NCBI GenBank assembly: GCA_010093515.1
Contig: MU001679.1
Span: 899,918-963,917 of the forward strand
Source: Lineolata rhizophorae
Taxonomy: Eukaryota > Ascomycota > Dothideomycetes > Lineolatales > Lineolataceae
Reading direction: 5' to 3'
Length of the DNA: 64,000 nt
The notes beneath the pieces were generated by a model. It had not been told where the DNA came from, did no database searches, and was given only the letters and a program-made list of their open reading frames with translations. The number at the start of each line of letters is the position of its first letter. Within the stretch, counting starts at the first letter, position 1. The position numbers and the translations under genes were made by a program. Shown here in pieces: positions 32,817 through 43,300 of the stretch.

Positions 32817-34479
32817 CTACACCATCTTCAAGCCCCACCCCTTCCCACCGTCTTCCCTCCCCGCCCCGCCCCCAAATATCCCACTAAAATCCACCGCCCC
32901 GTTCCCGCCCAGGCCGCCCAAACCGCCCAGGCCGGCCCCGGCGCCCCTCCTCGGCGCCTCGGGCGTCTCCCGCCGCCGCCTCTTCTCCTGGCCGGCCTTG
33001 GACGGGAACGTCGGAAACATGGCCTCGCTCTTGGGGCGGGGGTCCTCGCGGAAGTAGGGGTGGGCGCGCACGTCGGCGGCCGAGGGGCGGGCGGCCGGGT
33101 CGAGGCTGAGCAGGGCGGCCAGCAGGGCGGCGCCGGCGGCGGAGAGCGCCGGGAACCGGGCCCGGACGAGGGCGCGCGCGTCCGGCGGCCGGGGGTGCGC
33201 CGGCCGCGCCGGCAGCCGCAGCGCCCGCGCGTGCGGCAGCCGGCGGAACGTCGGCCACGACGTCTCCGTCGGCACGCCGCTGAGCCCGAAGATGGCCGAC
33301 AGCTGCGACACCTCGTTCTTGCCCTGCAGCAGCGGCTCCCGCGTGAGGAGCTCGCCGAAGATGCACCCCACGCTCCACATGTCGATGGAGGCGTCGTAGG
33401 TCGTGGCGCCGAGGAGGAGCTCGGGCGCGCGGTACCAGAGCGTGACGACGAGCTGGGTGAGGTTGGGTGGTGGGGGAGACGACGTGTAGCGGGCCATGCC
33501 GAAGTCGGCGAGCTTGATGACACCCCGGTTGTTCATGAGGATCTGGAGGGAGGTCAGAAATGTGTCGGGCTCGTGGAGATTCTGAGGGATGCGAGACGTA
33601 CGTTTGATGTCTTGAGGTCTCGCTGTGACTCAAGTTAGCTTGTTCGAGACGGACGTTTTGCTTTTCGGAGGACGACGCACATGTAGTATCCAGTGATCGT
33701 GCAGAAACTCGACGGCGGAGGCCAGTTGCAGCAATAGCGTCTTAATCTCCGACGGCATGAAGGGTTCCGCCATATCTTCCTGCAACGTCCGCAAGTCGTG
33801 CTCCAGGAACTCCATAACGAGAAACACGCTGCTCAGAAAGTGCGAATCAGCGCTCCATCCTCCGGAAACTGCGGTTTCCCTCTCCAACCGGACGCTCCCA
33901 GACTCACTCATTCAACGAGCTCCCCACCACCACCTCCCTCAGCTCCACCACATGCCTGTGCCTCGCCTCCTTCAGCGCCTGGATCTCGCGCAGCGCCGTG
34001 ACCGGGAACCCCTCGGCCGCGCCCCCGCCCGCCTCGCTCCCCATCTTGAGCTTCTTCAGCGCCACCACCTCCCCCGTCGCCGCCTCCCGCGCCCGCGACA
34101 CCCACCCGTACGACCCTTCCTCGATGTCGTTCAGCTTCTCGAACCCGTCCACGCTCCGGCACGGCGCCCAGCCCGGCGCCGCGAACCGCAGCAGCTTGCG
34201 CGGCGCGCCGGCGCTGCCGCCGTCCGTCCTCGTCGGCGCCGCGCCGGCCGCCGCCCCGGGTTCCGGCGTCGCGGACGCGTCGGATAGCCTTCGCCGCTTC
34301 GCCGGCGGCTGCCGGCCGTCGTGGGCCTCGTCGTAGTCGCCGTGTCCTTGCCGCTGTTGCTGGCGCGCCTCTAGCAGCCGCTGCTTCTCCAGCCTGGCGC
34401 GCTTCTTCTCTTCCTTTTCCTTCTTGCGCGCCGCGTCGGCGGCCGCGTCGGCGGCCGAGTTCGCCCAGCGGGAGCTCAT
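32817..34479 (-). CDS. CDK11/PITSLRE-type cyclin-dependent kinase
   Basis: Exons in coding order 33908-34479, 33681-33828, 33602-33622 and 32817-33542 give 488 aa. The basic, coiled N-terminus (MSSRWANSAADAAADAARKK) leads to the kinase domain: GFEKLNDIEEGSYGWVSRA (P-loop), VVALKKLKM (beta-3 Lys), and FPVTALREIQAL at the PITSLRE position, which is diagnostic for CDK11/CDK10. It continues VFLVMEFLEHDLRTL, then R241-D-L-K-T-S-N247, LADFGMARY and WYRAPELLLGA. The catalytic loop RDLKTSN is carried whole on a 21-nt exon. CDK11 with L-type cyclins acts in pre-mRNA splicing and transcription; CDK10 is the main alternative. The segment after ~360 has an Ala/Arg/Pro-rich composition unlike usual CDK C-lobes, perhaps reflecting the local GC bias. 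Confidence 0.9.
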
Positions 34480-34742
34480 CGTCGCATGTGCGTGTGCGTG
34501 TGCGTGTGCGTGTGCGTGTTGGGGGGAGGGGGTAAATTGTTCGCCGGGAGCGAGAGCGCGCGCGCGCGTTGGTGGGTTGCGGAGCTTTGGAAGAAGACCT
34601 CCGAGGAATGACGATGGGGGCCCTTCGCTTCGTCTGTCGTCGCGCGCTAGCGCTGGGGAAGCTCCCGCCAGACAGACGCTTTGAGCTTCTTGCACTTCGT
34701 GTACACGCTTTCAAGCAATGAGCGCTTGCAAATTGGCTCTTC
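34480..34742. promoter_or_regulatory. Divergent promoter of the CDK11-type kinase and NDUFAF7 genes
   Basis: Only 263 bp lie between the two start codons, so promoters and 5' UTRs of both genes share it. The kinase side carries a GTGCGT repeat and a GCGCGC run. Confidence 0.55.
34488..34517. repeat. (GTGCGT)5 microsatellite in the kinase 5' UTR
   Basis: Five perfect GTGCGT units, starting 9 bases upstream of the kinase ATG (read as ACGCAC on the coding strand). Confidence 0.9.
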
Positions 34743-36517
34743 ATGCGTGCAGCCAGGCAATCGGCCGCGAGGCTACTTGATCCCGCTTGCGCCTTTCAAC
34801 ATGCTCCCGTGCGATGGCGCCCTCCGCTGCGCAGCGCACGCTGGTCCTCCACGGCGAGCTCGAGCCCGCGACAGTGGTCCACACCACTGGCAAAGAGCCT
34901 CGCTGAGGCAATCGCGGTACTTTCTCCTTCTCTAATCCTTTTCTATGGGCTGAATTGAACACTAACTAAATGTCTAGACTACAGGTCCCATCTCCGTAGC
35001 GTCGTACATGCGCCAATGCCTAACCGCGCCCGAAGGTGGATACTACACGACCCGTAATGAAGGTCGGGACCAATTTGGCGCCCGGGGAGACTTCATCACG
35101 TCGCCGGAGATATCGCAGGTGTTTGGGGAGCTGGTGGGGGTGTGGTTCGTGGCGGAATGGATGGCTCAGGGCCGCCAGAATGAGGGTGTTCATATGATTG
35201 AGTTTGGACCAGGACGAGGGACGCTAATGGACGACGCCTTGCGGGTACGAGATCACTCACCTGGATGAGAGTACGGCACAGGATCTTAGGAACTGCATAT
35301 GCTGATGAGAGAAGCCGGACAGACGATCTCCAACTTCAAGCAATTCGCGCACACCATCGAAGCCGTTTACCTCATCGAAGCAAGCCCGGCATTGCGCCAG
35401 GCACAGAAACGCCTACTCTGCGGCGAAGACGCACCCATGGAGGAAATTGACATCGGCTACCGCAGCACGAGCAAATACTCACCCAGTATCCCTATCGTAT
35501 GGTGCGAAGACATACGACTTCTTCCTCGGGGTACGTCATTGCAAGACCCAACGTAAAGGGGGCGAAGCACCGTCCGACTAACATGCATCTCTAGATCCCT
35601 CAAAGACCCCGTTCATAGTTGCCCACGAGTTCTTCGATGCCCTCCCGATCCACGTTTTCCAGTCCGTGATGGCACCACCTCCGGTCTCCCCAAGCAAGAA
35701 CATCACAACGACTATCACAGAACCACCTCCGCCGCCCCCGCAATCTGCGCCTGCCATCCCGCAGTGGCGCGAGCTCCTCGTCTCAGTCACGCCTCCCTCC
35801 CCATCACCAACAACCGCGACAACATCCTCGGCCACCGCCCGACCAAGAGACAGCCCCCCCGACGAATTCCAGCTCGCCCTCTCCCCCACCCCAACGCCGC
35901 ACAGCCAATACCTCCCAGAGACGTCCCCGCGGTACAAAGCGCTCAAGCCGCGCCCCGGCTCCACCATCGAAATCAGCCCCGACGCGCTCATCCACGCCGC
36001 CGAGATAGCCGTCCGCATCGGCGGGCCCGGCCCCTCCGCCGCCCGCCCGGCCTGCTCCACGTCGCCGCCGCCGCCGCCGCCCGTCCGGCCGTCCGGCGCC
36101 GCCCTCGTCCTCGACTACGGGCCGCCGGCCACCGTCCCGGCCGGCTCGCTCCGCGGGGTCGCGGCGCACGCGCGCGTGTCGCCCCTGGCGCGCCCCGGCG
36201 CGGTCGACCTGTCGGCCGACGTCGACTTCGTGGCGCTGGCGGAGGCGGCGCTGCGGGCGAGCGCGGGCGTCGAGGTGCACGGGCCGGTGGAGCAGGGGTT
36301 TTGGCTGGAGGGCATGGGCGGGGGGGAGAGGGTGGCGGCGTTGGTGAGGGGGCTGGCGGAGGCGAGGAGGGAGAGGATCGAGGGGGCGTGGAAGAGGTTG
36401 GTGGATAGGGGGCCGGTGGGGATGGGGAGGGTGTATAAGGCGTTGGCCATAGTGCCGTGCGTGGAGGGGAGGGAGGGGAGGAGGCCGGTGGGGTTTGGTG
36501 GGGATGTGGAGGTTTGA
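34743..36517 (+). CDS. NDUFAF7/MidA-type protein arginine methyltransferase, complex I assembly factor
   Basis: Exons 34743-34916, 34978-35244, 35323-35530 and 35595-36517 give 523 aa. The N-terminus (MRAARQSAARLLDPACAFQHAPVR) is a mitochondrial presequence. The family start follows as LAEAIA-TTGPISVASYMRQCLTAPEGGYYT, GARGDFITSPEISQVFGELVGVWF and HMIEFGPGRGTLMDD (SAM-binding motif). IEASPALRQAQ and FIVAHEFFDALPIHVFQ come after introns 2 and 3. NDUFAF7 dimethylates an arginine of the 49-kDa (NDUFS2) subunit early in complex I assembly in the matrix. Intron 1 ends at TAG 34975-34977, not at the nearby CAG, because only the former keeps phase. A Pro/Thr-rich insert (~220-270) is a species-specific addition. 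Confidence 0.92.
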
Positions 36518-36772
36518 TTGTTTGGGGGGTTGGGGGTAAGTGGAGCTTTTCTATGTGTTGATGTACATAACGCAATTGTGGTAACGCTTCGCAGGTCGCT
36601 TGTGTTGATTTAATGTTCAGAATTACTTCAGAGTGAATACGAGTTGTGTATTAAAACGCTCCTTTATATAGGAACTTATCCTGGGTTAGTAAGTATACAT
36701 GAAGGAGGACGGACTACCTGGCCGCAAACGCTATTTCTACAAGACATATAGAGCTGTAAAATTTGGATATAT

Positions 36773-37255
36773 CTACGGACTGTTCACCACATACTGCCAG
36801 TTTTGCCATCCGCAAAGCGATCCGACAAGCTCGAACACACCGTCGGTCTCGGTCAGAATCCAAGTCTCAGGATTCGGCGCGTGCTTGCCGTCGCGCATGC
36901 AAGACTTGAAAGCCTCGAGCCAAACTCGGTACACCTTGAGTTCGGGCACGTACCGGTCGTCCGAGCGCGACATGTAGAGTATCATGACATGGCTAGCCTG
37001 TTCGGAAAAGCTGGTGGGGATGCGAATCGGGCGACCGCGGCGGAGGGTCGCCGTCCACCACGACACCGCGTCCTGGGCCGCCGCTTCTTGGCCGTACAGC
37101 GTCCGGGGCAAGGGGATCCCGATTGCCTCGAGTTTGACTTCGATCCAGTGCCGGGGCGGGATTTCTGGCCACGGGATCAGGATTCGCTCGTGCCGGAGAC
37201 GTTCCCGCACGTAGGGCGGCCAGAGCTGCGGTGGCGTATACGGTCTCGTCGGCAT
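36773..37255 (-). CDS. Small uncharacterised protein, Trp/Arg/Pro-rich
   Basis: A single exon of 160 aa, ATG 37253-37255, TAG 36773-36775. I do not recognise a family. Visible features are a Pro-rich start (MPTRPYTPPQLWPPYVRERL), seven or more Trp residues spread along the chain (WPEIPPRHWIEVKLEAIGIPLPR, DAVSWWTATL, WILTET, CGWQNWQY) and no signal peptide or membrane span. The even spread of hydrophobic and charged residues looks like a folded globular protein rather than a chance frame. It is convergent with NDUFAF7 (255 bp apart). Expression evidence would settle whether it is real. Confidence 0.6.
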   Translation of the reverse strand: MPTRPYTPPQLWPPYVRERLRHERILIPWPEIPPRHWIEVKLEAIGIPLPRTLYGQEAAAQDAVSWWTATLRRGRPIRIPTSFSEQASHVMILYMSRSDDRYVPELKVYRVWLEAFKSCMRDGKHAPNPETWILTETDGVFELVGSLCGWQNWQYVVNSP

Positions 37256-38273
37256 CTTGTTGATGGGTTTTTGTTTGTGTTTGTTCTATTTGTTTTGGGT
37301 TCCGGCCCTTCCCGCTAGCTGTTGCTCTGTAGGGTTGCCGTGATGCGGCGTTCCTACGGACCCGCGGTGTCGAAGCCATTTATATAGGCCTTCGAGGTAA
37401 GTGGTGATATAGTGCGTGAATATACGCAGATGAAGCATTCTGGCTTGATGGGGAGTTAATTTGATCGGTGTCCTTTTCGATGTTTAGGAACATTGTGACG
37501 TATAGAAGCTAGCTATATACGGCCTATGTAAGCGGAGAGTTTACGGCCCTGGGGTGTGTTTGGCAGCAGCTAGCTAACAATGAACATAGCAAATTAAATC
37601 ATTATAACGATCCTAGACTCCCTGCTGGCTTCAAAGTCTATTGACCTGTTTCTAGGCAAATAGTCTGACGATCTTTGGGAAAGTTTTAAGATTCATTGGG
37701 GCCTCGATGTTGTTGTCTCATGTTTAGGCGGGTATCTTAAAACCCCCAACAGCGGAACATTTTGGAAAAGCACTTTGAACCTTTCAACGACCAGATAGAT
37801 GGTGGCAGTCAACATAGCAGGAGTGCGTGACTAGCTTTGGTCGACCGATAGACGATGCAGATCGATGGGAGGACGGTCCCTGGCCCTGCCCGGGAGATGC
37901 ACCATGGAGTACCTGCCTGGCCTCCGTCGGCCCGCAGCTGCTGACATCGCCCCAGGCGTCACTCGCGCCCGACTCACAACCCCCGGTTTGAATCTCGCAG
38001 AGGGCAACTGTAAGTAGCGGCAGCGCTGCACTGTCGAGCTTTCTGTTTTTTTTTCGACTGCACAGCCAACCAAGTCTGCCAGCTTGAGCTGCCGGCGGTT
38101 TAAGATTTCCCAGGTCCTCGATCAGCTACTGAGCTATCTTGTTTCCAATGCTCCGGAGAAGCTTCTACCATCTTCATCCAGCAGAACTCCCCGGCTTCTA
38201 ACATTATTTACATTTGATACCGCCGTCCATTTCTCTTCACACTCTTACCCTTGACTTTCATCCGCCTCGAGCT
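37256..38273. other. 1-kb divergent intergenic region
   Basis: Between the small orphan gene and AAR2, which are transcribed away from each other. The left 600 bases are AT-rich and the right end is a pyrimidine-rich AAR2 leader. No additional gene seen. Confidence 0.5.
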
Positions 38274-39995
38274 ATGGATGCAGCCACCTCTGGCGGCACC
38301 CTCCTGCTTCTCTCTCTGCCGCCTTCCGCCCTCGCCGGCATCGACCTCCTCTCCTTCACCACCACGCCGCGCTTCCACGGTATAAAGCACATCCCACCGG
38401 GCTGGCACTTCGTTTTCGCCGGCGCCAGCGCCTCGCTCTCCATCCGGCACGGCGTGTGGTTCCGCGTCCGCGGGCACGCCGCCATCTCCGCGCAACAGGC
38501 ATCGACCTCGCCGGCGCCGGCGCCCGAACTCCTGATCAAGAAATGGGACCCCGAGTCCGAATGCCTCGTGCCGGAGACGGACCCGGCGGAGCTCCTCCGC
38601 TGGCGCGCCAACCTCGGGTCCGTCTGGCGCGAGGGTCTGGCGCCCTACCGCCAGAGCGCCACGCGGGCGACGGATCCCATCCGCAGGCGCGCCTTCACGG
38701 CAGACGACGACGACTACGACGACTACGACGACGACTACGACGACGACGAGGATGACGACGAAGCTGCGCGCCGCTCGGCCGCAGCCGCGGATGCGGCCAT
38801 GCCAGCGCCCGTGGACGAGACGGCCAGCACGGCCGACTGGGCGCAGCTCACCTCGTGCATCTCGGCCGCGGTGCTGTCGCGCATCACCGGCGACGGCGGC
38901 GCGGCGGCGGCGATGGCGTCGTCCGAGGACCACTGGGGCGTGACGTCGGCGAGCAGCGCGGCGCGCGACGCGGACGACATCCCGGGCCTCGGCGGCGGCG
39001 CCGGCGGCGGCGAGCAGGAGCTCAACTTCCTGCCCGTGGAGCTGAAGCAGACGTGGCGGGAGGGCGCGACGGGGCGGGAGCGCACCGAGGCGGCGCTGGA
39101 CCGGAGCTGGGCGCTGGGGGAGCTGGTGCGGATCGCGGACGAGTACGAGACGCGCTGGGCGGGAGGAGGAGCAAGCGGCGCCGTCGACGCTCCACCCCAG
39201 CACGCGGGCACTCCCACCACCACCACCACCACCACCACCACCACCACCACCACCCCAAACGCCCACGACGACACCCCCCTCGCCGCCCTCTCCCCCGGCG
39301 AGCGCCACCTCCTCGGCGAGCTCCAATTCGCCCACACCACCGCCCTCGCCCTGTCCAACCCCTCGAGCGCCGCCCACTGGCAGCGCCTGCTCGCCCTGCT
39401 CCTGACCTGCCGCGCCGCCCCGCGCGCCCGGCCCGCCCTCTTCGCCCGCTTCCTGCGCCTGCTGCGCCTGCAGCTGCGCCGCGCCCGCCGCGCCGCCCCC
39501 GGCGGCCCGCTCGACCTCCGCCCCGACGCCGACGTTGCCGCCCTGCTGCGCGCCCTGCTGCGCCGCTTCCGCGCCGGCCTCGCCGAGACGGCGCCGCCGC
39601 CGCCGGCGGGCGACGAGGACGGCGGCGACGCCGTCGGGGATGCGCTCGGCGAGGTGGAGGCGCTGGTGCGGGACGAGTTCGGGTGGGCGCTGGAGCGGGG
39701 CGCGATTGTGCGGCGGGGGGTGCTGCGGCTGGAGGACGGGGAGGAGGTGGAGATGGAGGTCGGGGGCGAGGAGGGCGGGGAGGCGGAGGAGGAGCGGGGC
39801 GAGTACGCGCCTGTCGTGGTGGAGCTGACGGAGGAGCAGGCGAGGGCGCTGGGCGGGGAGCCTGGGATGGTGGTGGTGGGGAGGAGGGAGACGCTGAGGC
39901 GGGGCGAGGGGTATGAGGGTGAGGGGAGTAGTAGTAGTGGGGAGAGCGATGGGGATATCGTTCAGGACGTTGATGAGATGGATGAGCAGTTCTAG
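38274..39995 (+). CDS. aar2: AAR2 family, U5 snRNP assembly factor
   Basis: A single exon of 573 aa, ATG 38274, TAG 39993-39995. The AAR2 N-terminal domain reads TLLLLSLPPSALAGIDLLSFTTT, PRFHGIKHIPPGWHFVFAG and HGVWFRV, all diagnostic. The C-terminal helical domain contains ELQFAHTTALALSNPSSAAHWQRLLALLL. Aar2 holds Prp8 in a cytoplasmic U5 snRNP precursor and is replaced by Brr2 in the nucleus. The fungal protein is extended by an acidic Asp/Tyr run (~150), a poly-Thr tract (~315-327, from a CCA repeat) and an acidic tail ending DEMDEQF. The long Ala/Arg-rich stretch after the poly-Thr tract is GC-driven and may be partly disordered. Confidence 0.9.
   Translation: MDAATSGGTLLLLSLPPSALAGIDLLSFTTTPRFHGIKHIPPGWHFVFAGASASLSIRHGVWFRVRGHAAISAQQASTSPAPAPELLIKKWDPESECLVPETDPAELLRWRANLGSVWREGLAPYRQSATRATDPIRRRAFTADDDDYDDYDDDYDDDEDDDEAARRSAAAADAAMPAPVDETASTADWAQLTSCISAAVLSRITGDGGAAAAMASSEDHWGVTSASSAARDADDIPGLGGGAGGGEQELNFLPVELKQTWREGATGRERTEAALDRSWALGELVRIADEYETRWAGGGASGAVDAPPQHAGTPTTTTTTTTTTTTTPNAHDDTPLAALSPGERHLLGELQFAHTTALALSNPSSAAHWQRLLALLLTCRAAPRARPALFARFLRLLRLQLRRARRAAPGGPLDLRPDADVAALLRALLRRFRAGLAETAPPPPAGDEDGGDAVGDALGEVEALVRDEFGWALERGAIVRRGVLRLEDGEEVEMEVGGEEGGEAEEERGEYAPVVVELTEEQARALGGEPGMVVVGRRETLRRGEGYEGEGSSSSGESDGDIVQDVDEMDEQF
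39214..39252 (+). repeat. (CCA)13 microsatellite encoding 13 Thr in AAR2
   Basis: Thirteen uninterrupted CCA units, read in the ACC frame as poly-threonine, lie between the two AAR2 domains. Confidence 0.95.
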
Positions 39996-40347
39996 CATTG
40001 ATTGTTGCCTTGGGAAGCGATAACCGCCACCCAAAAAGCCTTGGAAGGACCGCAGAAGTAACCGAATAAGGATTTTAATAGTAATAACCACCCGCCAACC
40101 TAATGTCTTTTGTACCGTCCTCTACCATCTCTGATGTGATCCTGTCCCCTAGCGGGACAGTAGAGAGCCTAACGCGCCTGAAAGAGGCCGTTTCAGTCGT
40201 GAATTACTCAAATGCAAACCCTCTACCCCTCTAGCCTTTCCCGTTATAAGAGAACGGCGCGCCGCAAATGCAATTACAGAAAGCCTCCCACAAACAAGTC
40301 CAGTCTTTGTTCTACCCCGCCAATCCCGTCACACCCGGCTTCTGACC
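39996..40347. other. Convergent spacer between AAR2 and VIP1
   Basis: 352 bp that must hold both 3' UTRs. No gene or strong structure seen. Confidence 0.5.
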
Positions 40348-43300
40348 CTACACCGCCGGCTGCGGCTCCTCGACCATCTCGCCCTCCTTGGCATTAGCAT
40401 CGTTGTCCTGAATTTCAAACGCCTGCGGGACCTTTTCCGAGAGATTGATGGCCGTGAACGTCTTCGGCAACTTGACACTAAAGACGACGCTTTGATTAGA
40501 CTAAAGACAAGCAGCGGTACGAAATCACCCCCGAGGACAATGGGATGGGATAACGCTTACGTATTAAACTTTGCCTTGAGGGTGCTGAGGATCTCCTCCC
40601 AGTCGCCGTGCGCCGTGAGGCTGCGCCGCGGCGAGCAGCCTATGCAGTGTTTGGAGTCAAGTTGACTAAACAGCAAAAGGCAAGACGCACGGGTCTGTTA
40701 GCCAATCATCCCCGAAGGGCGGAGACACGTGGAGGGCTAAACAAGAAAAAAAACAAAATGAGAAAAAAAAAAAGAAAACAAAACAAAATGCGCCAAGGGG
40801 GGGCAAAGGCACAAAACAGGAAGGACGGGAAGGCAACGTACATATCGAGCGGGGCGAAGGCGTGGCACCCCGGCGAAATCGTGATGCGGATGCTATAATT
40901 GAACGAGCCCTGGCCCTCGGCCAGCGGCTCCGAGTTCTCGCTCTCGTACAGCTCGAAGCAGATCTGGGACAGGTAGTCGAGCTCGGGGATGGCGTTGCGG
41001 GCGATCTTGGTCTGGATGCCGCCTTCGAGGATGCAGTTGAGCAGCGTGTAGATGTGCGACTCCTTGGTGAAGTAGAAGAAGCTCTTGGGGTACTCGCACG
41101 CCTGCACCTCCTCCAGCTTCTTGACAATCTCCTTCAGCAGCGGCAGCGACGTCAGCAGCCCGATCTCGAGCTTCTCATCCTCCGCGATGCCGTATTCCTG
41201 CGGCCCGATGTAGTCAAAGAGCACCTTGCAGAGCGAGAAGAGCTCGCGGAGCCGCTCCAGCCGCGCGTCCAGTGGCTGCGCCGATCCCATGCCCGTGTAC
41301 AGGTTGAAGTAGGACCCCTCGTGGTTGTGGCTGATGGAGTCGATAGTCAGCTTGGGCGGCGCCGGCGCCGACGTGATCTCGGACCGCCGCCGGAACCCGA
41401 TCCGGTGCGTGATGTTCGTCTTCTCGTTCAGCTTCTCGCTGATACGCTCGCTCAGCCGCTCCGGCCTACTGGCACCTTCGGGCGACTTGTCGTTCCCGCC
41501 TCCCCTCTCGCCGCTCCTCTCACTCGATCGCTGACTCGACGTAGACGACGCCGGCACAGTGGGCCCCGACGAAGGCGGCGGCGGCGGCGGCATCATCGCC
41601 GCATCGACTCCATCCGCCTTGCCCCCACCCCTCTTCAACTCGCCGACGCCGCCCGTGCCGCCCGTGCCGCTCTTCTCCGCCTTCGCGTCCTCGGCCTCGG
41701 CCGTGATGTCGTCCTCGGTCATCTCGGCGCGCGGGGTGAAGGCCCACTCCATCCAGGGCCGGTTGTGCAGCGCGTCGTACTTCATCGTGTCGTACAGCTC
41801 CGATATCTTGCTCGGGTCCACCTTGTCCGCGTCGCAGAACTCCTGGAAGAGCTTCTCCCAGCGCTCGCGGAACAGCTCCGGGTCCTCGCCGCAGCACCAG
41901 CGGCTCTGCACCGAGGCGACAAAGGAGGACGACGCCCGCTTGCTGGAGCCCGGCTGCGGATGGTCGTGCTGCGAGGGTTGGTGCTGGTGGTGCTGGTGGT
42001 GGTGGAAAGGATGGTGATGTCCACCGCTGGCGCCAGACGCGTCGCTCGCGTTGCTCGACTGCGGCGCCGACTCGCTGGGCGTGGCCGGACCGCCGCTCGT
42101 CGTCGCCGCCGCTGACAGGCTCGTCGCCGCCGGCGAGAGGTACTTGTTGTAGTTGTAGCGCATGACGCGCCGATGGAACATCATGAGCTCGACCACCTTC
42201 CTCACGACCACGAGGGGCTCAGGCATGTTCGACTTGGGCCAGGCGAACTGGGGCGGGCGCTCACCCTCGCGCAACAGCATCTTAAGCTTCTTCTTGACTT
42301 TGTCCATCTCGTCCTTGGCCGCGTTGGAGTCGTCCAGCAGGTCCTTGCGCACCCTGCACGTGTCAGGCGGCAGGTCCTCCGTGTCCAGGAACGAGGCGGC
42401 GAAGATCTGCGCGCTCGTCGTCACCCGCCGCTCTGACGACGTGAAGATCTCCACGTCCTCGAGGCACTCGCGGTTCATGAGCAGCAGGTCGTTGCGCAGG
42501 TTCTCGCCCAGGTCCTGCGCCTGGTAGCGCGCCGAGTGCGTCGGCTCCCCACCCCATTTGATGATGAGCTGCAGCTTGTCCAGCACCAGGTTGTTCTCGG
42601 CGGCCGCGATGCGTGACAGCGTCACGCCAGATAGGGAGTTGCTGCGCTTCGATCCCCATTCCTTGGACTCGCCGGCGAGCTCGTTGCTAACCGCTCTCAA
42701 TAGTGAGTCCTTGGCTGCCGACGATCGCTTCTCTTTTGCATCCTCCGTGGCTGCCGCCGTCCCCTTGTCCTGTTCTCCGCCCGTTCCCTTCTCCAGCCCA
42801 TCAGCCCCCGCGTTCCGAACTTCCTCTACCACCGCAGCCGGATCGATCTCATGCGGCTCCCTCTTCCTAAACATCGGCTTGATCTGGACCTTGGTACCCG
42901 GCCAGCTCCCCTTCTTGAGCAGGCTATTCTGCAGCTTGTACAGCTTCTCCAGGTCCTCGCTCCGCTCGGCGATGGCGATGTTCACCGCCTCGAGCACGCT
43001 GTGCAGCGCCGCCTCGCCGATCAGCAGCACCTCTTCCTGGTGGCCCTTGAGCAGGTTCACAAACGGCTGCGAATGGAACGTGAACTTGAACTTCTGCTTG
43101 GGCGTCCGGTCGGCGTGCCGGATCACCGACACCATGCCCTTGAGCTTCCACTGCGCCTTGGACGCCGGCGCCGGTATCGCCGCCGCCTCCTCTTCCTCCT
43201 TCTTCTCCTCCATGGCTGCAGGAGTGGTCGCGGCGGGCGACCGCCCCGCCGGCGACACCTCCTTGGACACGGGCATCGACGGCACGTCCCCAACAACCGG

